Source: Cerasicoccus frondis (lineage in GTDB: Bacteria; Verrucomicrobiota; Verrucomicrobiia; Opitutales; Cerasicoccaceae). From it: a stretch of DNA of 64,000 nt. Below are positions 1 through 9,071 of this stretch, piece by piece. Each line of letters opens with the position of its first letter. Position 1 is the first letter of the stretch. The translations under genes and the position numbers were made by a program. Location of the stretch: the NCBI GenBank assembly GCA_031296915.1, contig JAVDPC010000003.1:141246-205245 (forward strand). Direction: 5' to 3'. A model generated the notes under the pieces. The model saw only the letters and a program-made list of their open reading frames with translations, was not told the DNA's origin and did no database searches.

Positions 1-12
1 TGTCTTGGCATG

Positions 13-1452
13 CTAGTCGTAATAGTTTTGGGGAGCTTTTCCAGGGCCTAGGCTTAATCTGGCTCCCGCTGCAAAACAGACGCAAAATATGGCGATTCCC
101 GCTGAAGGGCCCAGTGGAAAATCGAAAGATGCGAAACATAAGAATAGGCCGATGGTGAGTGCAATCCAGAAGCACTCAAGATACGCTCGCTTGCGTTTGA
201 ATGTCAGATAAATCACGCCAATAGGGACGGATAGAAGCAGTGCGTATCCAACGCTTCCCAGTTCTACCCAATACTCCATCCAATCATTGTGCGCATGCTC
301 GTTATGGAGGATGAAGGCGCCCAGCTTGTGCTTGTATTCCGGCCCGGCGAACTTGAAGAAAATGTAAGTATATGAACCGAGGCCCCAGCCCCATACTGGC
401 TTATCTTGAACCATTTTCCAGCAATCACGTGGCGATGCGTAGAATCGTTGGTCGATTTGCTCGGATTCGATTTGGTGGCGTGATTTTGCGATTCCAGCCT
501 TGAGGTAATCCGATGCCAAGGTCGGTCCAATAATGCCTGCAAGTGTGATGCCTATTAGGATGCCGATGCCGAGTCGCTTGCGAGTCCTTCGTTCCATGTC
601 CTCAAAAATAGATGTCCGGTTACGGTAGGCAATCGCTAGGCGGATGCTGGCAATGATGATGAATAGGGTTGCGAATAAGAGTCCTGATCTTGAGCCAGAT
701 AACGGAATCGCGATCCAGATGATCGCAGCAATGGCGACCCATACGACATCCCAGCGCTGTCGCGTGCGATCCTGGCGATCAAACTTGTTGAAGAATTGTA
801 TCTGTCTTTCAGCAACGGCGGCAGCGGCTCCAAGGCTTAACAGTGCAAATGCGACCCAATGATTATAATAACGAAATGATGCAAAGAAATGAGGGTTTAC
901 TGGTTCAAAATAACCGAGGACATTTGGGTTTTTTGAAAGCTTGAACCATGAGCCAATGATCGCCAGTGTAACACCGTTGAGTGCGATGATGCTCAATAGG
1001 GCGTAAATTTGCTGCCGACTGCGAATTACGGTGAAAACGGTCGCAGCGGTTGCCAGGCAACCGAGTTGAATCAACGCGAATTCTTTCGTTCTCGCTGGTT
1101 CGTAGCAAATGGGAAAGTAGGGGATCGGTGTGTTTTTCTGCCAGGTGATGTAGAGAGAGTCAGAGCTTGCTTCCGGGATGTTCAGTGGATTGAAAATGCT
1201 GATTATTACTTGTAGCGACAGTAATAACCAGGGGCTTATACATAGAAGCCATTTCTTTATTCCGTTCCACTCGCGCTGGTTCCAGTAGATTACGAGTGGG
1301 ACAAGGCTTAGCCAAGCCAAGATAATAATGATGATTGCACAGCCTGGATATCTGCCACCTAGCGCCCAACTGGAGAAGATGACTAATGCCGATGCTTGTG
1401 CGATTGCTAGTTTGGGCGCCAGATTGTTCTGAGCTGCAGTTTCATGATCCAT
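13..1452 (-). CDS. O-antigen ligase / Wzy-type polymerase family membrane protein
   Basis: This is a polytopic inner-membrane protein of about 479 residues with roughly ten hydrophobic segments. It carries the O-antigen ligase family signature HNEHAHNDWMEYWVELG near residue 383, a preceding GWGLGSY motif near 350, and SRSG near 260, the usual order in the Wzy_C/WaaL family. Such proteins join or transfer undecaprenyl-linked oligosaccharides in the periplasm. The frame is open up to a GTG at 1482, but that codon lies inside the terminator hairpin of the upstream fecR-like gene, so I chose the ATG at 1452. No Shine-Dalgarno sequence is visible. It is the last gene of the minus-strand polysaccharide locus inside this window. 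Ligase and polymerase cannot be separated from sequence alone. Confidence 0.85.
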   Translation of the reverse strand: MDHETAAQNNLAPKLAIAQASALVIFSSWALGGRYPGCAIIIIILAWLSLVPLVIYWNQREWNGIKKWLLCISPWLLLSLQVIISIFNPLNIPEASSDSLYITWQKNTPIPYFPICYEPARTKEFALIQLGCLATAATVFTVIRSRQQIYALLSIIALNGVTLAIIGSWFKLSKNPNVLGYFEPVNPHFFASFRYYNHWVAFALLSLGAAAAVAERQIQFFNKFDRQDRTRQRWDVVWVAIAAIIWIAIPLSGSRSGLLFATLFIIIASIRLAIAYRNRTSIFEDMERRTRKRLGIGILIGITLAGIIGPTLASDYLKAGIAKSRHQIESEQIDQRFYASPRDCWKMVQDKPVWGWGLGSYTYIFFKFAGPEYKHKLGAFILHNEHAHNDWMEYWVELGSVGYALLLSVPIGVIYLTFKRKRAYLECFWIALTIGLFLCFASFDFPLGPSAGIAIFCVCFAAGARLSLGPGKAPQNYYD

Positions 1453-1463
1453 AGGATTTAGAC

Positions 1464-1503
1464 AAAAAAAATGCTGGATCACCTATAGGCGATCCAGCAT
1501 TTT
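1464..1503 (-). terminator. Rho-independent terminator after the FecR-domain gene
   Basis: The arms ATGCTGGATC (1471-1480) and GATCCAGCAT (1491-1500) are perfect inverted repeats around a 10-nt loop that itself contains CCTATAGG. On the minus strand the stem is followed by seven T residues (1464-1470). It begins about 20 nt after the stop codon of the FecR-domain gene. Its T-tract ends 12 nt before the ATG of the ligase-like gene, so it may act as a partial terminator or attenuator. Confidence 0.88.
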
Positions 1504-1520
1504 CGAAGAAAATATTCAGT

Positions 1521-2390
1521 TTAGAATGCGCTGGTCGGGTTGATGATGCCGCCATCTAAGTTGATGGTATTGCCAGTGCGGAGCGGGGTGAGCACTAAGT
1601 CACCTTCGTCGGCGCCTGGCGATACCAGAAATGTGTTGTTCTGGGCATCTTCCAGTTCGCCAGCCATTTCATCGATGGCTTGTTGGTCTGCAGCCGTAAT
1701 GTTCTCGTTGGGAACATCGTCGGTTGCCACAGTAATTTCCAGAGTGCCACCCTCGCCTTCGCCAATGCTAACGGGAATCGAAACCGTCTCACCTGCTTTG
1801 ACCGTGTATTCTTTTGCGCCAACCTTTAAGACAACTTCACCTTCGCCAACAGAGAGCACGGTGACTGTGCTTGATAGGTCACCGTTGGATGCATCAATGG
1901 CGTCGGACTTGGTGAGAGTTGCGAACACGAACGTGGTGCCGCGGATACCAGCGCTTCCGGTTGGGGAATTGATGGTGTATGAGGACTCTGGTTGCAGCTT
2001 GCGCACGCTGCCAACTACCTTGCCATAATGCAGTTCAAGGGTGGTGGTGGATTTTGATGGGTCTTCTCCCATGAGCGCATAGTTCTTTACTGGAAGATCG
2101 AAGGGCTCTTGAGTGAATTCTGCAATTTTCACGTAGCTGTCCGGGACAACGTTGATCGAGCTGCCGTTAGAGAAGAGCAGAAGCGCAGAGGAGTTGGAGC
2201 CAGTTTCAATTGCATAGCCTTCGCTGATCAGGTCCCCGCGCTGCAATGGCGTCTTCTCACCAGACTCAATGTCGATGAGCGTTACGTCGCCTTTAACCAA
2301 GTAAACTTGTACGGTAGGAGTCTCGACCATGCCTGCGGATAGAACACCTACGCAAGCTAGCCAGAATATGAAATATTTGATCATTTTCAT
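1521..2390 (-). CDS. FecR-domain periplasmic/surface protein
   Basis: The protein has 289 residues with a Sec signal peptide (about residues 1-19, lysines then a hydrophobic stretch). A FecR domain follows at roughly 50-165, recognised by the pattern GDLISEGYAIETG, then ALLLFSNGSSINV, and later SPTGSAGIRGTTF. An acidic glycine-rich tail follows. FecR domains outside iron uptake often occur in cell-surface or polysaccharide loci as ligand-binding domains; there is no FecI sigma factor or FecA receptor here, so the iron-signalling role is unlikely. It lies 44 bp after a beta-barrel gene and is followed by a strong terminator. Role in polysaccharide attachment or sensing is inference from context. 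Confidence 0.85.
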   Translation of the reverse strand: MKMIKYFIFWLACVGVLSAGMVETPTVQVYLVKGDVTLIDIESGEKTPLQRGDLISEGYAIETGSNSSALLLFSNGSSINVVPDSYVKIAEFTQEPFDLPVKNYALMGEDPSKSTTTLELHYGKVVGSVRKLQPESSYTINSPTGSAGIRGTTFVFATLTKSDAIDASNGDLSSTVTVLSVGEGEVVLKVGAKEYTVKAGETVSIPVSIGEGEGGTLEITVATDDVPNENITAADQQAIDEMAGELEDAQNNTFLVSPGADEGDLVLTPLRTGNTINLDGGIINPTSAF

Positions 2391-2434
2391 TGGATTATTT
2401 CCTTAATTTGAGTGGGCAGTGTAGTGTACTTCTC

Positions 2435-3577
2435 TTAGAATGCTATGGTGACGTTACCGAATATTTGCCAGCGGTCATAGGCGAATGTCGAAATGGTCGA
2501 ATCATTCCATTGGTAGGATGCATTGGCGCCTGCGCTTGCCCAGCTATTGATGTTATAGTTGAGATTGCCGCTGATGATAAATGCATCATCGGTTCGGTTA
2601 ATCAATCCGCCAGTAAAGAATGTCCGGAGATAAGTGAAGTCTAGCCCTGTGGTAACTTGATCAGAGAATCTGTGTGTTGCTCCAACGCTCGCACTAACGG
2701 ACTCTAAGCCTTGGTTGGCGGGGGACTGGCCGGTGTCCACGCCAACATTGGCGTTGAATGTGGTTTTGTCGGAATAGTCCCAGTCTACGCCAATATTGAC
2801 GTACGGATAGACAAAGTTATCTTGATTGCTTGGCTTAACCCAGTCCCGATAGCTAATACCAGTCTGAACATTGCCACTCAGCTTGGGGGCCAGAACACCA
2901 AAGGCGCCAACGAATAGCGTGTGGTCCATTGATTCATGAGTTGGACCGCTTGCGCTGCTGGGGACGTATTGATAACGGTAACGATAGCCAGCATCAAAGG
3001 TCAACTTCTCGGAGTAGCTATATTGTCCATCAATTGCAGCGGCTACCGATGTGATGTCGGCAAAACCCGGTGTTTTGTAATCTTGATACTGCACTGAAGG
3101 TGAGAATCCGATCGACCACTTGCTGTTTAGACTATAAATGAAGTCCGTAGTCAGGTCGTAATTGTAGATGTCAGTTATTTGGCCGACCAAGCTGTTCGCG
3201 TTGGTGGTTCGGGCAAAGTTGAATCCCAGGTTGTAGGTCAGGTTGCTTTGTATGCCTTGGGGCCCGGCTAGCGTCGCGTAGAAATTCGGGTTGATCGAGT
3301 CATTTTGGGTGCCGGTGTCTCCGTAGCGGACCACGCTGAAACCAGTGCCCATGGTGATGACGTTGATTCCTTGTTTACGGACGAACTGAACCGATGGGGT
3401 GACGGTCAAAATGTCGTCTCCGCTTTCGCTGCTGTTCGCGTTGATGTTGGAGTCATAGCCCCATGAGGTGTCCAAGGCCACACCAATTTCACCACCCAAA
3501 ACTGGGAATAGTGCGTGAGCTTGGGTCGCTAAAGCAAGGCATGCTGTAGTAGTGAGCAGAGTATTTCTAGTGTGCAT
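2435..3577 (-). CDS. Outer-membrane beta-barrel protein of the polysaccharide locus
   Basis: This 380-residue protein begins with a signal peptide ending in the sequence TQAHA (about residue 22). The rest is made of alternating amphipathic strands rich in Tyr, Asn, Gly, Ser and Thr with no cytoplasmic-type domains, and it ends in NVTIAF, a terminal aromatic residue typical of proteins inserted by the Bam machinery. It resembles the BBP2_2/porin-like barrels found in exopolysaccharide loci, which probably help polymer exit or anchoring. It precedes the FecR-domain gene by 44 bp and is likely co-transcribed. The family call rests on overall composition and strand pattern, not on a single motif. 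Confidence 0.75.
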   Translation of the reverse strand: MHTRNTLLTTTACLALATQAHALFPVLGGEIGVALDTSWGYDSNINANSSESGDDILTVTPSVQFVRKQGINVITMGTGFSVVRYGDTGTQNDSINPNFYATLAGPQGIQSNLTYNLGFNFARTTNANSLVGQITDIYNYDLTTDFIYSLNSKWSIGFSPSVQYQDYKTPGFADITSVAAAIDGQYSYSEKLTFDAGYRYRYQYVPSSASGPTHESMDHTLFVGAFGVLAPKLSGNVQTGISYRDWVKPSNQDNFVYPYVNIGVDWDYSDKTTFNANVGVDTGQSPANQGLESVSASVGATHRFSDQVTTGLDFTYLRTFFTGGLINRTDDAFIISGNLNYNINSWASAGANASYQWNDSTISTFAYDRWQIFGNVTIAF

Positions 3578-3660
3578 AGCTATTGTATCGCAGTTAGTTG
3601 CAGTTTGTTTTTACGAATAGTTAGTTGGGCGATAGTCGCAAGGCTATTTTTTCACTATTT

Positions 3661-5052
3661 TCATAATTGGTAAGCGTTTAGCACCGTTATTGCGTCGAAA
3701 TTTAGTGAGCCATATTGGCGCCAAATTCTCACGGTTTTGCCGCCACTTTTAGGCATTTTTATTTGGTAAATTTTGTTCCAAACGGTTATCTCTGCGATTG
3801 ATGGCGTCTGATTATCCCATGTGGTTAAGTGGATTAAGGCGGACTGAGAATCGGCCATGCCTGACCAAATTACTTGATTGCACGTGTCTTCAGGGAATCC
3901 GAGTTCGCAGGCGTATCCATCTTTAAGTAAGCTCCCAAAGGGTTCAAGAATTCGCCAGACGTCGCAGGCATCTTGGATTTCGGCTTGATGCTCATCGGGC
4001 GTAAGGTAAGGCGCATTAAAAATAAGCATGCTGTCGATGTCTCTAAGCCACAGGTGGCGTAATGCTTCACGATAGGCAGAGCGGCTCATGGTTGGAATCT
4101 CGGAATTCTTAGAGTCGCGGACAATTCTGGCAACCCAGGGAATCGAACCGATGTAGGGCGCGGCTGCTTGTCTATTGCTCGCATCGATAGAGGTATGTTG
4201 AATCAGCAGTTTGAGATAAAATAGATCAACGGCTTTTTGTGGTAGATCGAATGGGAGCTCGGACTTTTCGTATGCGAGTGTGTTGCCGTAAGCGTAGGGG
4301 TTGGAATGGGAGAAAAATGACGGGCCGCTGCTTGGCGTTGGCTGGCCGAGAGCATTGATGATGGGCGCTTGTGGAAAGGAGAGATTGACCAGCCAGTTGA
4401 GAGTGGTGATGTGTGGGTAGACTTCGCGCGCTGGCGCAGCAATGTAGGTGCTCGCAATGTTCAGTGCAAATTGCCTTCGATAGGCAGGCCAGTCGTCAAC
4501 GTTTACTTGCTGAGCTGATGGTGGGGTCTGCTCATTCAGAAAAGGTGAGCTGAAGGGATATCCTTCGTAGTCTAACCAAAGAGAACTAATCGTTAGATTC
4601 AATTCCTGATAGTGGCTTAGTCTTTCTCTGATTAATTCCCCTACTTTTCGCCAGGACGCGAGATTGAATGAATCTTGTGGCTTTTCTGGAAAAAAGTCGT
4701 AACTCCCCTCGGAGGTTGGCAGGGGGAAACGCTTTAAGCCCTCCATTAGTTGAAGCGGAGCGCCTGCTTGATCTAATGTCCGTGCGGTTTCGTCAAAATC
4801 TTGCAACAAGGGAAGGTGCTGGTTCAAGCCCAGTGTGCGTAGGGCCTGTATGTCGTCAGGCGCCAAGGGGGCAAAGCCGACTCCGGTCCATAGCAGCATC
4901 GGTCCGGCGGGGGGAGGGGTGATTGGCTGATTTTCGGCAGAGAGCGTCCGCACAATTTTTAAAATCTCCGAGCAGTTTGATTGCTCCGAATTTCCCATGA
5001 GTATAGGGGCGAGTAGTGCTAGACAGGCTATACTGTGGAAATGTTTAACCAT
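3661..5052 (-). CDS. Secreted protein of unknown function, possible TIM-barrel glycosidase-like
   Basis: The protein has 463 residues with a signal peptide (about 1-20, possibly a cleavage after LMGNS). I do not recognise a named family. Visible features are a proline-rich linker (TPPPAGPM), SLWLDYEGYPF near residue 160, which looks like a catalytic acidic residue at the end of a beta strand, several WVARI/LIFNAPYL-type strands and a C-terminal beta-rich region (about 390-463) resembling an accessory sandwich domain. This layout is compatible with a glycoside-hydrolase-like barrel, but that is inference. Its start overlaps the stop of the upstream phosphodiester-glycosidase gene by 8 bp, so the two are translationally coupled and probably work on the same polysaccharide. 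Confidence 0.7.
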   Translation of the reverse strand: MVKHFHSIACLALLAPILMGNSEQSNCSEILKIVRTLSAENQPITPPPAGPMLLWTGVGFAPLAPDDIQALRTLGLNQHLPLLQDFDETARTLDQAGAPLQLMEGLKRFPLPTSEGSYDFFPEKPQDSFNLASWRKVGELIRERLSHYQELNLTISSLWLDYEGYPFSSPFLNEQTPPSAQQVNVDDWPAYRRQFALNIASTYIAAPAREVYPHITTLNWLVNLSFPQAPIINALGQPTPSSGPSFFSHSNPYAYGNTLAYEKSELPFDLPQKAVDLFYLKLLIQHTSIDASNRQAAAPYIGSIPWVARIVRDSKNSEIPTMSRSAYREALRHLWLRDIDSMLIFNAPYLTPDEHQAEIQDACDVWRILEPFGSLLKDGYACELGFPEDTCNQVIWSGMADSQSALIHLTTWDNQTPSIAEITVWNKIYQIKMPKSGGKTVRIWRQYGSLNFDAITVLNAYQL

Positions 5053-6055
5053 CGGTGCTTCCGGTGATGCCGAACATGAATGGAATAGGGCGGGAAATGA
5101 TTTTCTCAGGCGGCGGGGTTAGTGAGTAAGCATCTTGCTTTTTGATTACCATTGCGGTGCTGGAGCCGCCATCAAAGTTAAGGGCCCGGTCTACATTCAG
5201 TGAAATCAAGTGGTTCGCCATTTCTGGAAGTGATGCGCCTTGTTTTTCGGTGCTGTCGTCTCCAGAAGGGCCGCAGACTGCGAGGTAAAACCAGCGGCCG
5301 TCTTTTGAAATCCCGGCAGAGGTGCGACTTGTCCGTTCGATATAGGGGAGGATTGCCCGATACGGCTGACCATCTTTAATCAGCCAGTGGAATGCGCTGA
5401 AGGCCCAACTGGCGTCTGTGGGATATGGGCCTGTTGTGAGCCCAATCTCACCATTCTTTCTTTGCCAGAGAGTTGGGTATGAGGGGGCTGCTGGGCCGTC
5501 GCCAATGGGTTCGTGGTCGCGCGCCTTGGCGAAGCCACGCAGTGTAACGTTTGTGCCGGGGATAAATGTTTTCCAGCTTTCCGTCGCTGCTGGCGTTTTG
5601 TCAGGGAGAGTGTAGGATGTGGCGTTGACTCCGACCAGAAATTTACCCACTTGAGCAATCGTGATCGGCAGTTCTAGTCTCGAATTGGCTGAATCGGGGG
5701 CCCTTGGCCCAGGCGGGTTGATGAAGAGGTTCAACGCATATAGGTCAGAATGGAGGTCAAGGCGCACAGTCGTGAATTCGCCTAGTCCGCTTTTTGTTTT
5801 TTCCTGCCAATAGACCAGTGGCTCTTCGTTATCTTGCGTGGGCCGCTCCTTAAGTTCAAGTGCTAGCGGAGGGGAGTCGCTGCCTACCAGCAGCGACATG
5901 CTTATTGCGAGTATTGCGCTGACTGCGCAAGCAATGACTACTAGCCGTCTGCGATTAGCTCTGCAACAAGGATGCTGAGTCACGAAGGAGGGTCTGAGTT
6001 TGTGGACTGGCAGGCAGTCCAGTGCTGTACGTGTTCTGCCAGCTTGGCTCGTCAA
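5045..6055 (-). CDS. Phosphodiester glycosidase (NAGPA domain) family protein, membrane anchored
   Basis: The hallmark of the NAGPA family (PF09992), NFDGGSSTAMV, is present near residue 300, together with the typical LTTGPYPTD, RTSAGISKDGRWFYLAVCG and ANHLISL segments. These enzymes cleave sugar phosphodiester bonds, such as uncovering of GlcNAc-phosphate groups. An N-terminal arginine-rich stretch and one hydrophobic helix (about 37-57) indicate a signal anchor or signal peptide with the domain outside the cytoplasm. The listed start is a TTG at 6055; a GTG at 5983, just before the basic stretch, is an equally good start because neither has a Shine-Dalgarno sequence. It is coupled to the following secreted unknown gene by an 8-bp overlap. 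Confidence 0.82.
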   Translation of the reverse strand: MTSQAGRTRTALDCLPVHKLRPSFVTQHPCCRANRRRLVVIACAVSAILAISMSLLVGSDSPPLALELKERPTQDNEEPLVYWQEKTKSGLGEFTTVRLDLHSDLYALNLFINPPGPRAPDSANSRLELPITIAQVGKFLVGVNATSYTLPDKTPAATESWKTFIPGTNVTLRGFAKARDHEPIGDGPAAPSYPTLWQRKNGEIGLTTGPYPTDASWAFSAFHWLIKDGQPYRAILPYIERTSRTSAGISKDGRWFYLAVCGPSGDDSTEKQGASLPEMANHLISLNVDRALNFDGGSSTAMVIKKQDAYSLTPPPEKIISRPIPFMFGITGSTDG

Positions 6056-6082
6056 GCGAGCTTGGGACGGTGAGCAGCCGAC

Positions 6083-7381
6083 TTAAGCGACATTCTGGAC
6101 GCAACTGGGTTGAGCCGATTCATTGCGTAGCCATGTGTAGACATCATTTAGCTGCTTGGCGAAACCACCCCATCCGTAGCGTTCTAGGACGAGTTTGCGA
6201 CCGCGTTGTCCCAAGTCTAAGCGTTGTTGATCTGTCATCGCCATCGCTTCTTTTAGAGCTTCCGCCAAAGGGTCTGCTCCAATGTCGACCCACCAGCCGC
6301 AACCATGTGTTTCGATCTCTTGCCAAGGGGCGCCTTTTGTCGTAATGACTGGTGTTTCACAGCCTAGAGCCTCAGCTACGGTCAGACCAAAATTTTCAGT
6401 ATGAGTTGGGAGGACGAACAGGTCTGCATCGAAGTAGGTTTTCCACTTGCCCTCGTTGCTTTGAGGGGCGCAGAAGGTGATGTCCTGACGTACGCCTAGC
6501 CGTGTAGCGAGTTTTTCGAGCTCCGCCTTATGGTTGTCTTCTTCAGGTCCAACGATCTGGATGCGCCAGCCTGGTTGGCGTACTTTGGCCCATGCCTTAA
6601 TCAGGTTGGTTAAACCCTTAACTTTTTGGATTCTGCCCAAAAAGAGCAAAGTGCGTATCTCTGGGTGAGCCCGTTTGTTTGACTCAGACCGTAGCTTCTC
6701 TAAATGCTCGTCAGAAATGATTTCCACGCCATTTGGGATGACCGCTACGGGAGCAGTGATTCCCAAGTCCCTGATTTGTTGCAGCTCACTATCTGCGGTA
6801 GCGTGAATGCACGAAGCGCGTTGCAATACATTGCGCTGGTAGAGTCGCCAAGCAATCGCCTTTTTGAGGCGCTTGTGTTTCATTGCCCATGGTGCGGTCA
6901 TTCCCCGGGGGGAGACTAAATACGGCAAACCGAAACTACGGGCAAAGCGGGGGCCTGCATTGAGGAAGGGAAGCCAGAGTCCATTGACGTGAATGATTGT
7001 GCTTTGCTGAGAGTTGATGTGCTCGTTCAGGTACTCATCAGCATTTGATGCATTCGCGTTCAGTAAGTAGCACTTTGGGCCGTCGACTACGAGCGGTGAT
7101 GGGCTGTTTCGGGAAATGATCGAAACGTCCACGCCTTGTGTAACCAGTTCACGGCAAATCTGTGGAACGGATCGAGACAACCCTCCAGAGCTGGCATCCA
7201 GATCCTTAACAAAATGGTAAACACTGGCAGACGCCAGCTTCTTTGCGGATTTAAGCAGCCATGAGCGGTCTCGCAACTGTTGATTTAACTCGCTGGCGGA
7301 CAGGCTGTTGAGAATCAACCGCGGCGAAGAGGCCGTGTGCTTGGCAAAAACCGGTGCAGTATTCTTCAGTAGTGTAGTCAT
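6083..7381 (-). CDS. GT4-family glycosyltransferase
   Basis: The 432-residue protein has the two-domain GT-B layout. The N-terminal half contains GGLSRSVPQICRELV and IIHVNGLW; the C-terminal half has LLFLGRIQKVKGLTNLI and the nucleotide-sugar site THTENFGLTVAEALGCETP with the two glutamates of the E-x7-E motif. It should transfer a sugar from a nucleotide donor to the lipid-linked repeat unit at the cytoplasmic face. A gap of about 300 bp precedes it, so it may start its own transcript. The N-terminal 60 residues before the GT domain are not recognised. Confidence 0.9.
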   Translation of the reverse strand: MTTLLKNTAPVFAKHTASSPRLILNSLSASELNQQLRDRSWLLKSAKKLASASVYHFVKDLDASSGGLSRSVPQICRELVTQGVDVSIISRNSPSPLVVDGPKCYLLNANASNADEYLNEHINSQQSTIIHVNGLWLPFLNAGPRFARSFGLPYLVSPRGMTAPWAMKHKRLKKAIAWRLYQRNVLQRASCIHATADSELQQIRDLGITAPVAVIPNGVEIISDEHLEKLRSESNKRAHPEIRTLLFLGRIQKVKGLTNLIKAWAKVRQPGWRIQIVGPEEDNHKAELEKLATRLGVRQDITFCAPQSNEGKWKTYFDADLFVLPTHTENFGLTVAEALGCETPVITTKGAPWQEIETHGCGWWVDIGADPLAEALKEAMAMTDQQRLDLGQRGRKLVLERYGWGGFAKQLNDVYTWLRNESAQPSCVQNVA

Positions 7382-7688
7382 GGGCGCGATCAGTGGCCGT
7401 TTTCAAACTCGGCAAGTCGGTAGCAATCGACTTGTATTGAGACCTTATGGGCTGCGCGGGATAGATAAATTGCAACAATTTTGCCGCGCCGCTGATTGAA
7501 TCAGTGGTCATTGGCAAGTGATTGTGTGCAAAAGCGCGTGTCATTGTTTAGTAGCGATTAACAGGGCGAGCATGTCTCATACCAAGAACTTCAGCACTTA
7601 GTCTGGCGTCTCTTAATTTGAGATGAGTATATCAATTTTTACATTTAACTTAAGCAAAAATTAAGGTTTGGCGAGCCTAGAATTCTAA
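7382..7688. other. Gene-free spacer between glycosyltransferase and Wzy-like gene
   Basis: No convincing coding frame was seen; the open frame on the minus strand overlaps the glycosyltransferase gene and has no family features. The part near 7600-7680 is AT-rich and contains, on the minus strand, TATACT (7626-7631) preceded at 16 nt by TTAAGT, a possible promoter for the six downstream genes. No terminator hairpin for the Wzy-like gene was found. Confidence 0.4.
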
Positions 7689-9071
7689 TCAATTGGCTTC
7701 AGGGAGGGATCCGGTATCTTCCTCAGGGAAATCGGTATCGTCGTTGGTGGGGGATTCGGTGTCGGGAACTATATACTTATGGACGCCAAAAAAGGCGATT
7801 AGAGCTAATACTGTCCCCTTGATTAACTGGTTTAGCACGACAACCAGCTCCGTCTCCGCTTTGATTGCCTGATAAAATATTAAAGGAATCCAAAAGAGGA
7901 AATAGGCGTCTTTGTAGCTATGCCGGATGGCCAGGCGATAAAAGAATGCGTAAATCAGGCCCCAAAGGAACATGAAAACGGTGCCCCCAAACTTGCCAAA
8001 ATTCGCGTATGCTTCACCTAGAATGCTAGTGCCCATTGAGGTGCCGCTTTCCAGATTAAGGCCGGTGAAACGTTCAAAGTTTTCCTGACCGCCAGCCCTC
8101 TTTTTATCAGCGTAAATCACCCGCGGGAAGATAGAACTGATGACTGCGTCCTTGATCGTTTCTCCTTCTGCATATGGTTCGACGAGAGGGACATGGAGCA
8201 TGATTGCTGAAATAATCCATCCTTGGTTGATGCGTTGGCCTGCCGCAATCAGTGTGGGTTCGTCAAGGAATGCTTGCTGCCGAACGAGCTTGTCGTAAAC
8301 CGTTGCAACTAGGGATGCGCTTTGGTGATTCCAGACCTTTGAGCGGTAGTCTGCCTTGATGACTTGAAGGGTGAAAATGAAGCTGAAGCCCGCGATAAAG
8401 AACAAGGCTTTCTTAGGAGGATTCCATCGCACGGTATGAAACCAGAAACATGCGACCAGACCTACCCAGATTATCAGGTCGTGGAACATGGCTGATTCGG
8501 CGCTCCGGATCAGCAATGAGACCATCGACAACCCTGCGAGATAATAGCGCATTGGATGGCCACTGTAGAGGAAGTAGATTGCTGCGATGTAGCGCAACTG
8601 ACTCAACAACACGAAGGCGAAGGTGAGGCCGCCTACGCCCACTCTCAGCGCTAATTCAGAAACCAAACTGATGCCCAGCAACGCCAGCCCACGATAGTAG
8701 AGCCGATTGTCACTCAGTGTTGCTAAAAACTCACGCTGTTTGGTTTCGCTGGGGAAGACATAGAGCGCTGCTAGGTAAAAGCATGTGCCAGGTAAGGCGA
8801 AGGCATAATACCTCCCAGCCTCGATATACATCTCATAGCGAGGGTCTGATGAGCCAAAGGCGTAGCCAAGAACGGGACCGATCAGCCATTGAAGAGTGGC
8901 GATGCACGCAGTGATCTCAAGAATTGGGATATGCGTATCCAATCCACGGTAGAACGACCAAAACGTTGCCACAAAGACGGTTATCGCCAGCAAATCATTC
9001 GGCAGTGCTTGGAATGCGCCCAGAATGCCGATTGTGACAAAGACGATGATGTATGGTACGCGGCTACTCAT
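7689..9071 (-). CDS. Polytopic membrane protein, Wzy-like oligosaccharide polymerase
   Basis: The protein has 460 residues with about ten to twelve hydrophobic segments and a hydrophilic acidic C-terminal tail (about 430-460). The large periplasmic-type loop in its second half contains ASFHDT-free but conserved-looking segments such as FTGLNLESGTSMGTSILGEAYANFG, abbreviated here to GTSMGTSILGEAYANFG, which is the motif commonly seen in O-antigen/oligosaccharide repeat-unit polymerases. It would polymerise repeat units in the periplasm. Its start overlaps the stop of the upstream glycosyltransferase by 8 bp. Polymerases of this kind have little sequence conservation, so the call is by topology and this loop motif. 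Confidence 0.72.
   Translation of the reverse strand: MSSRVPYIIVFVTIGILGAFQALPNDLLAITVFVATFWSFYRGLDTHIPILEITACIATLQWLIGPVLGYAFGSSDPRYEMYIEAGRYYAFALPGTCFYLAALYVFPSETKQREFLATLSDNRLYYRGLALLGISLVSELALRVGVGGLTFAFVLLSQLRYIAAIYFLYSGHPMRYYLAGLSMVSLLIRSAESAMFHDLIIWVGLVACFWFHTVRWNPPKKALFFIAGFSFIFTLQVIKADYRSKVWNHQSASLVATVYDKLVRQQAFLDEPTLIAAGQRINQGWIISAIMLHVPLVEPYAEGETIKDAVISSIFPRVIYADKKRAGGQENFERFTGLNLESGTSMGTSILGEAYANFGKFGGTVFMFLWGLIYAFFYRLAIRHSYKDAYFLFWIPLIFYQAIKAETELVVVLNQLIKGTVLALIAFFGVHKYIVPDTESPTNDDTDFPEEDTGSLPEAN

Noticed and set aside
7251..7544. Minus-strand frame overlapping the glycosyltransferase start
   Set aside because: It overlaps a clear GT4 gene by about 130 bp, has no family features and starts in low-complexity context.
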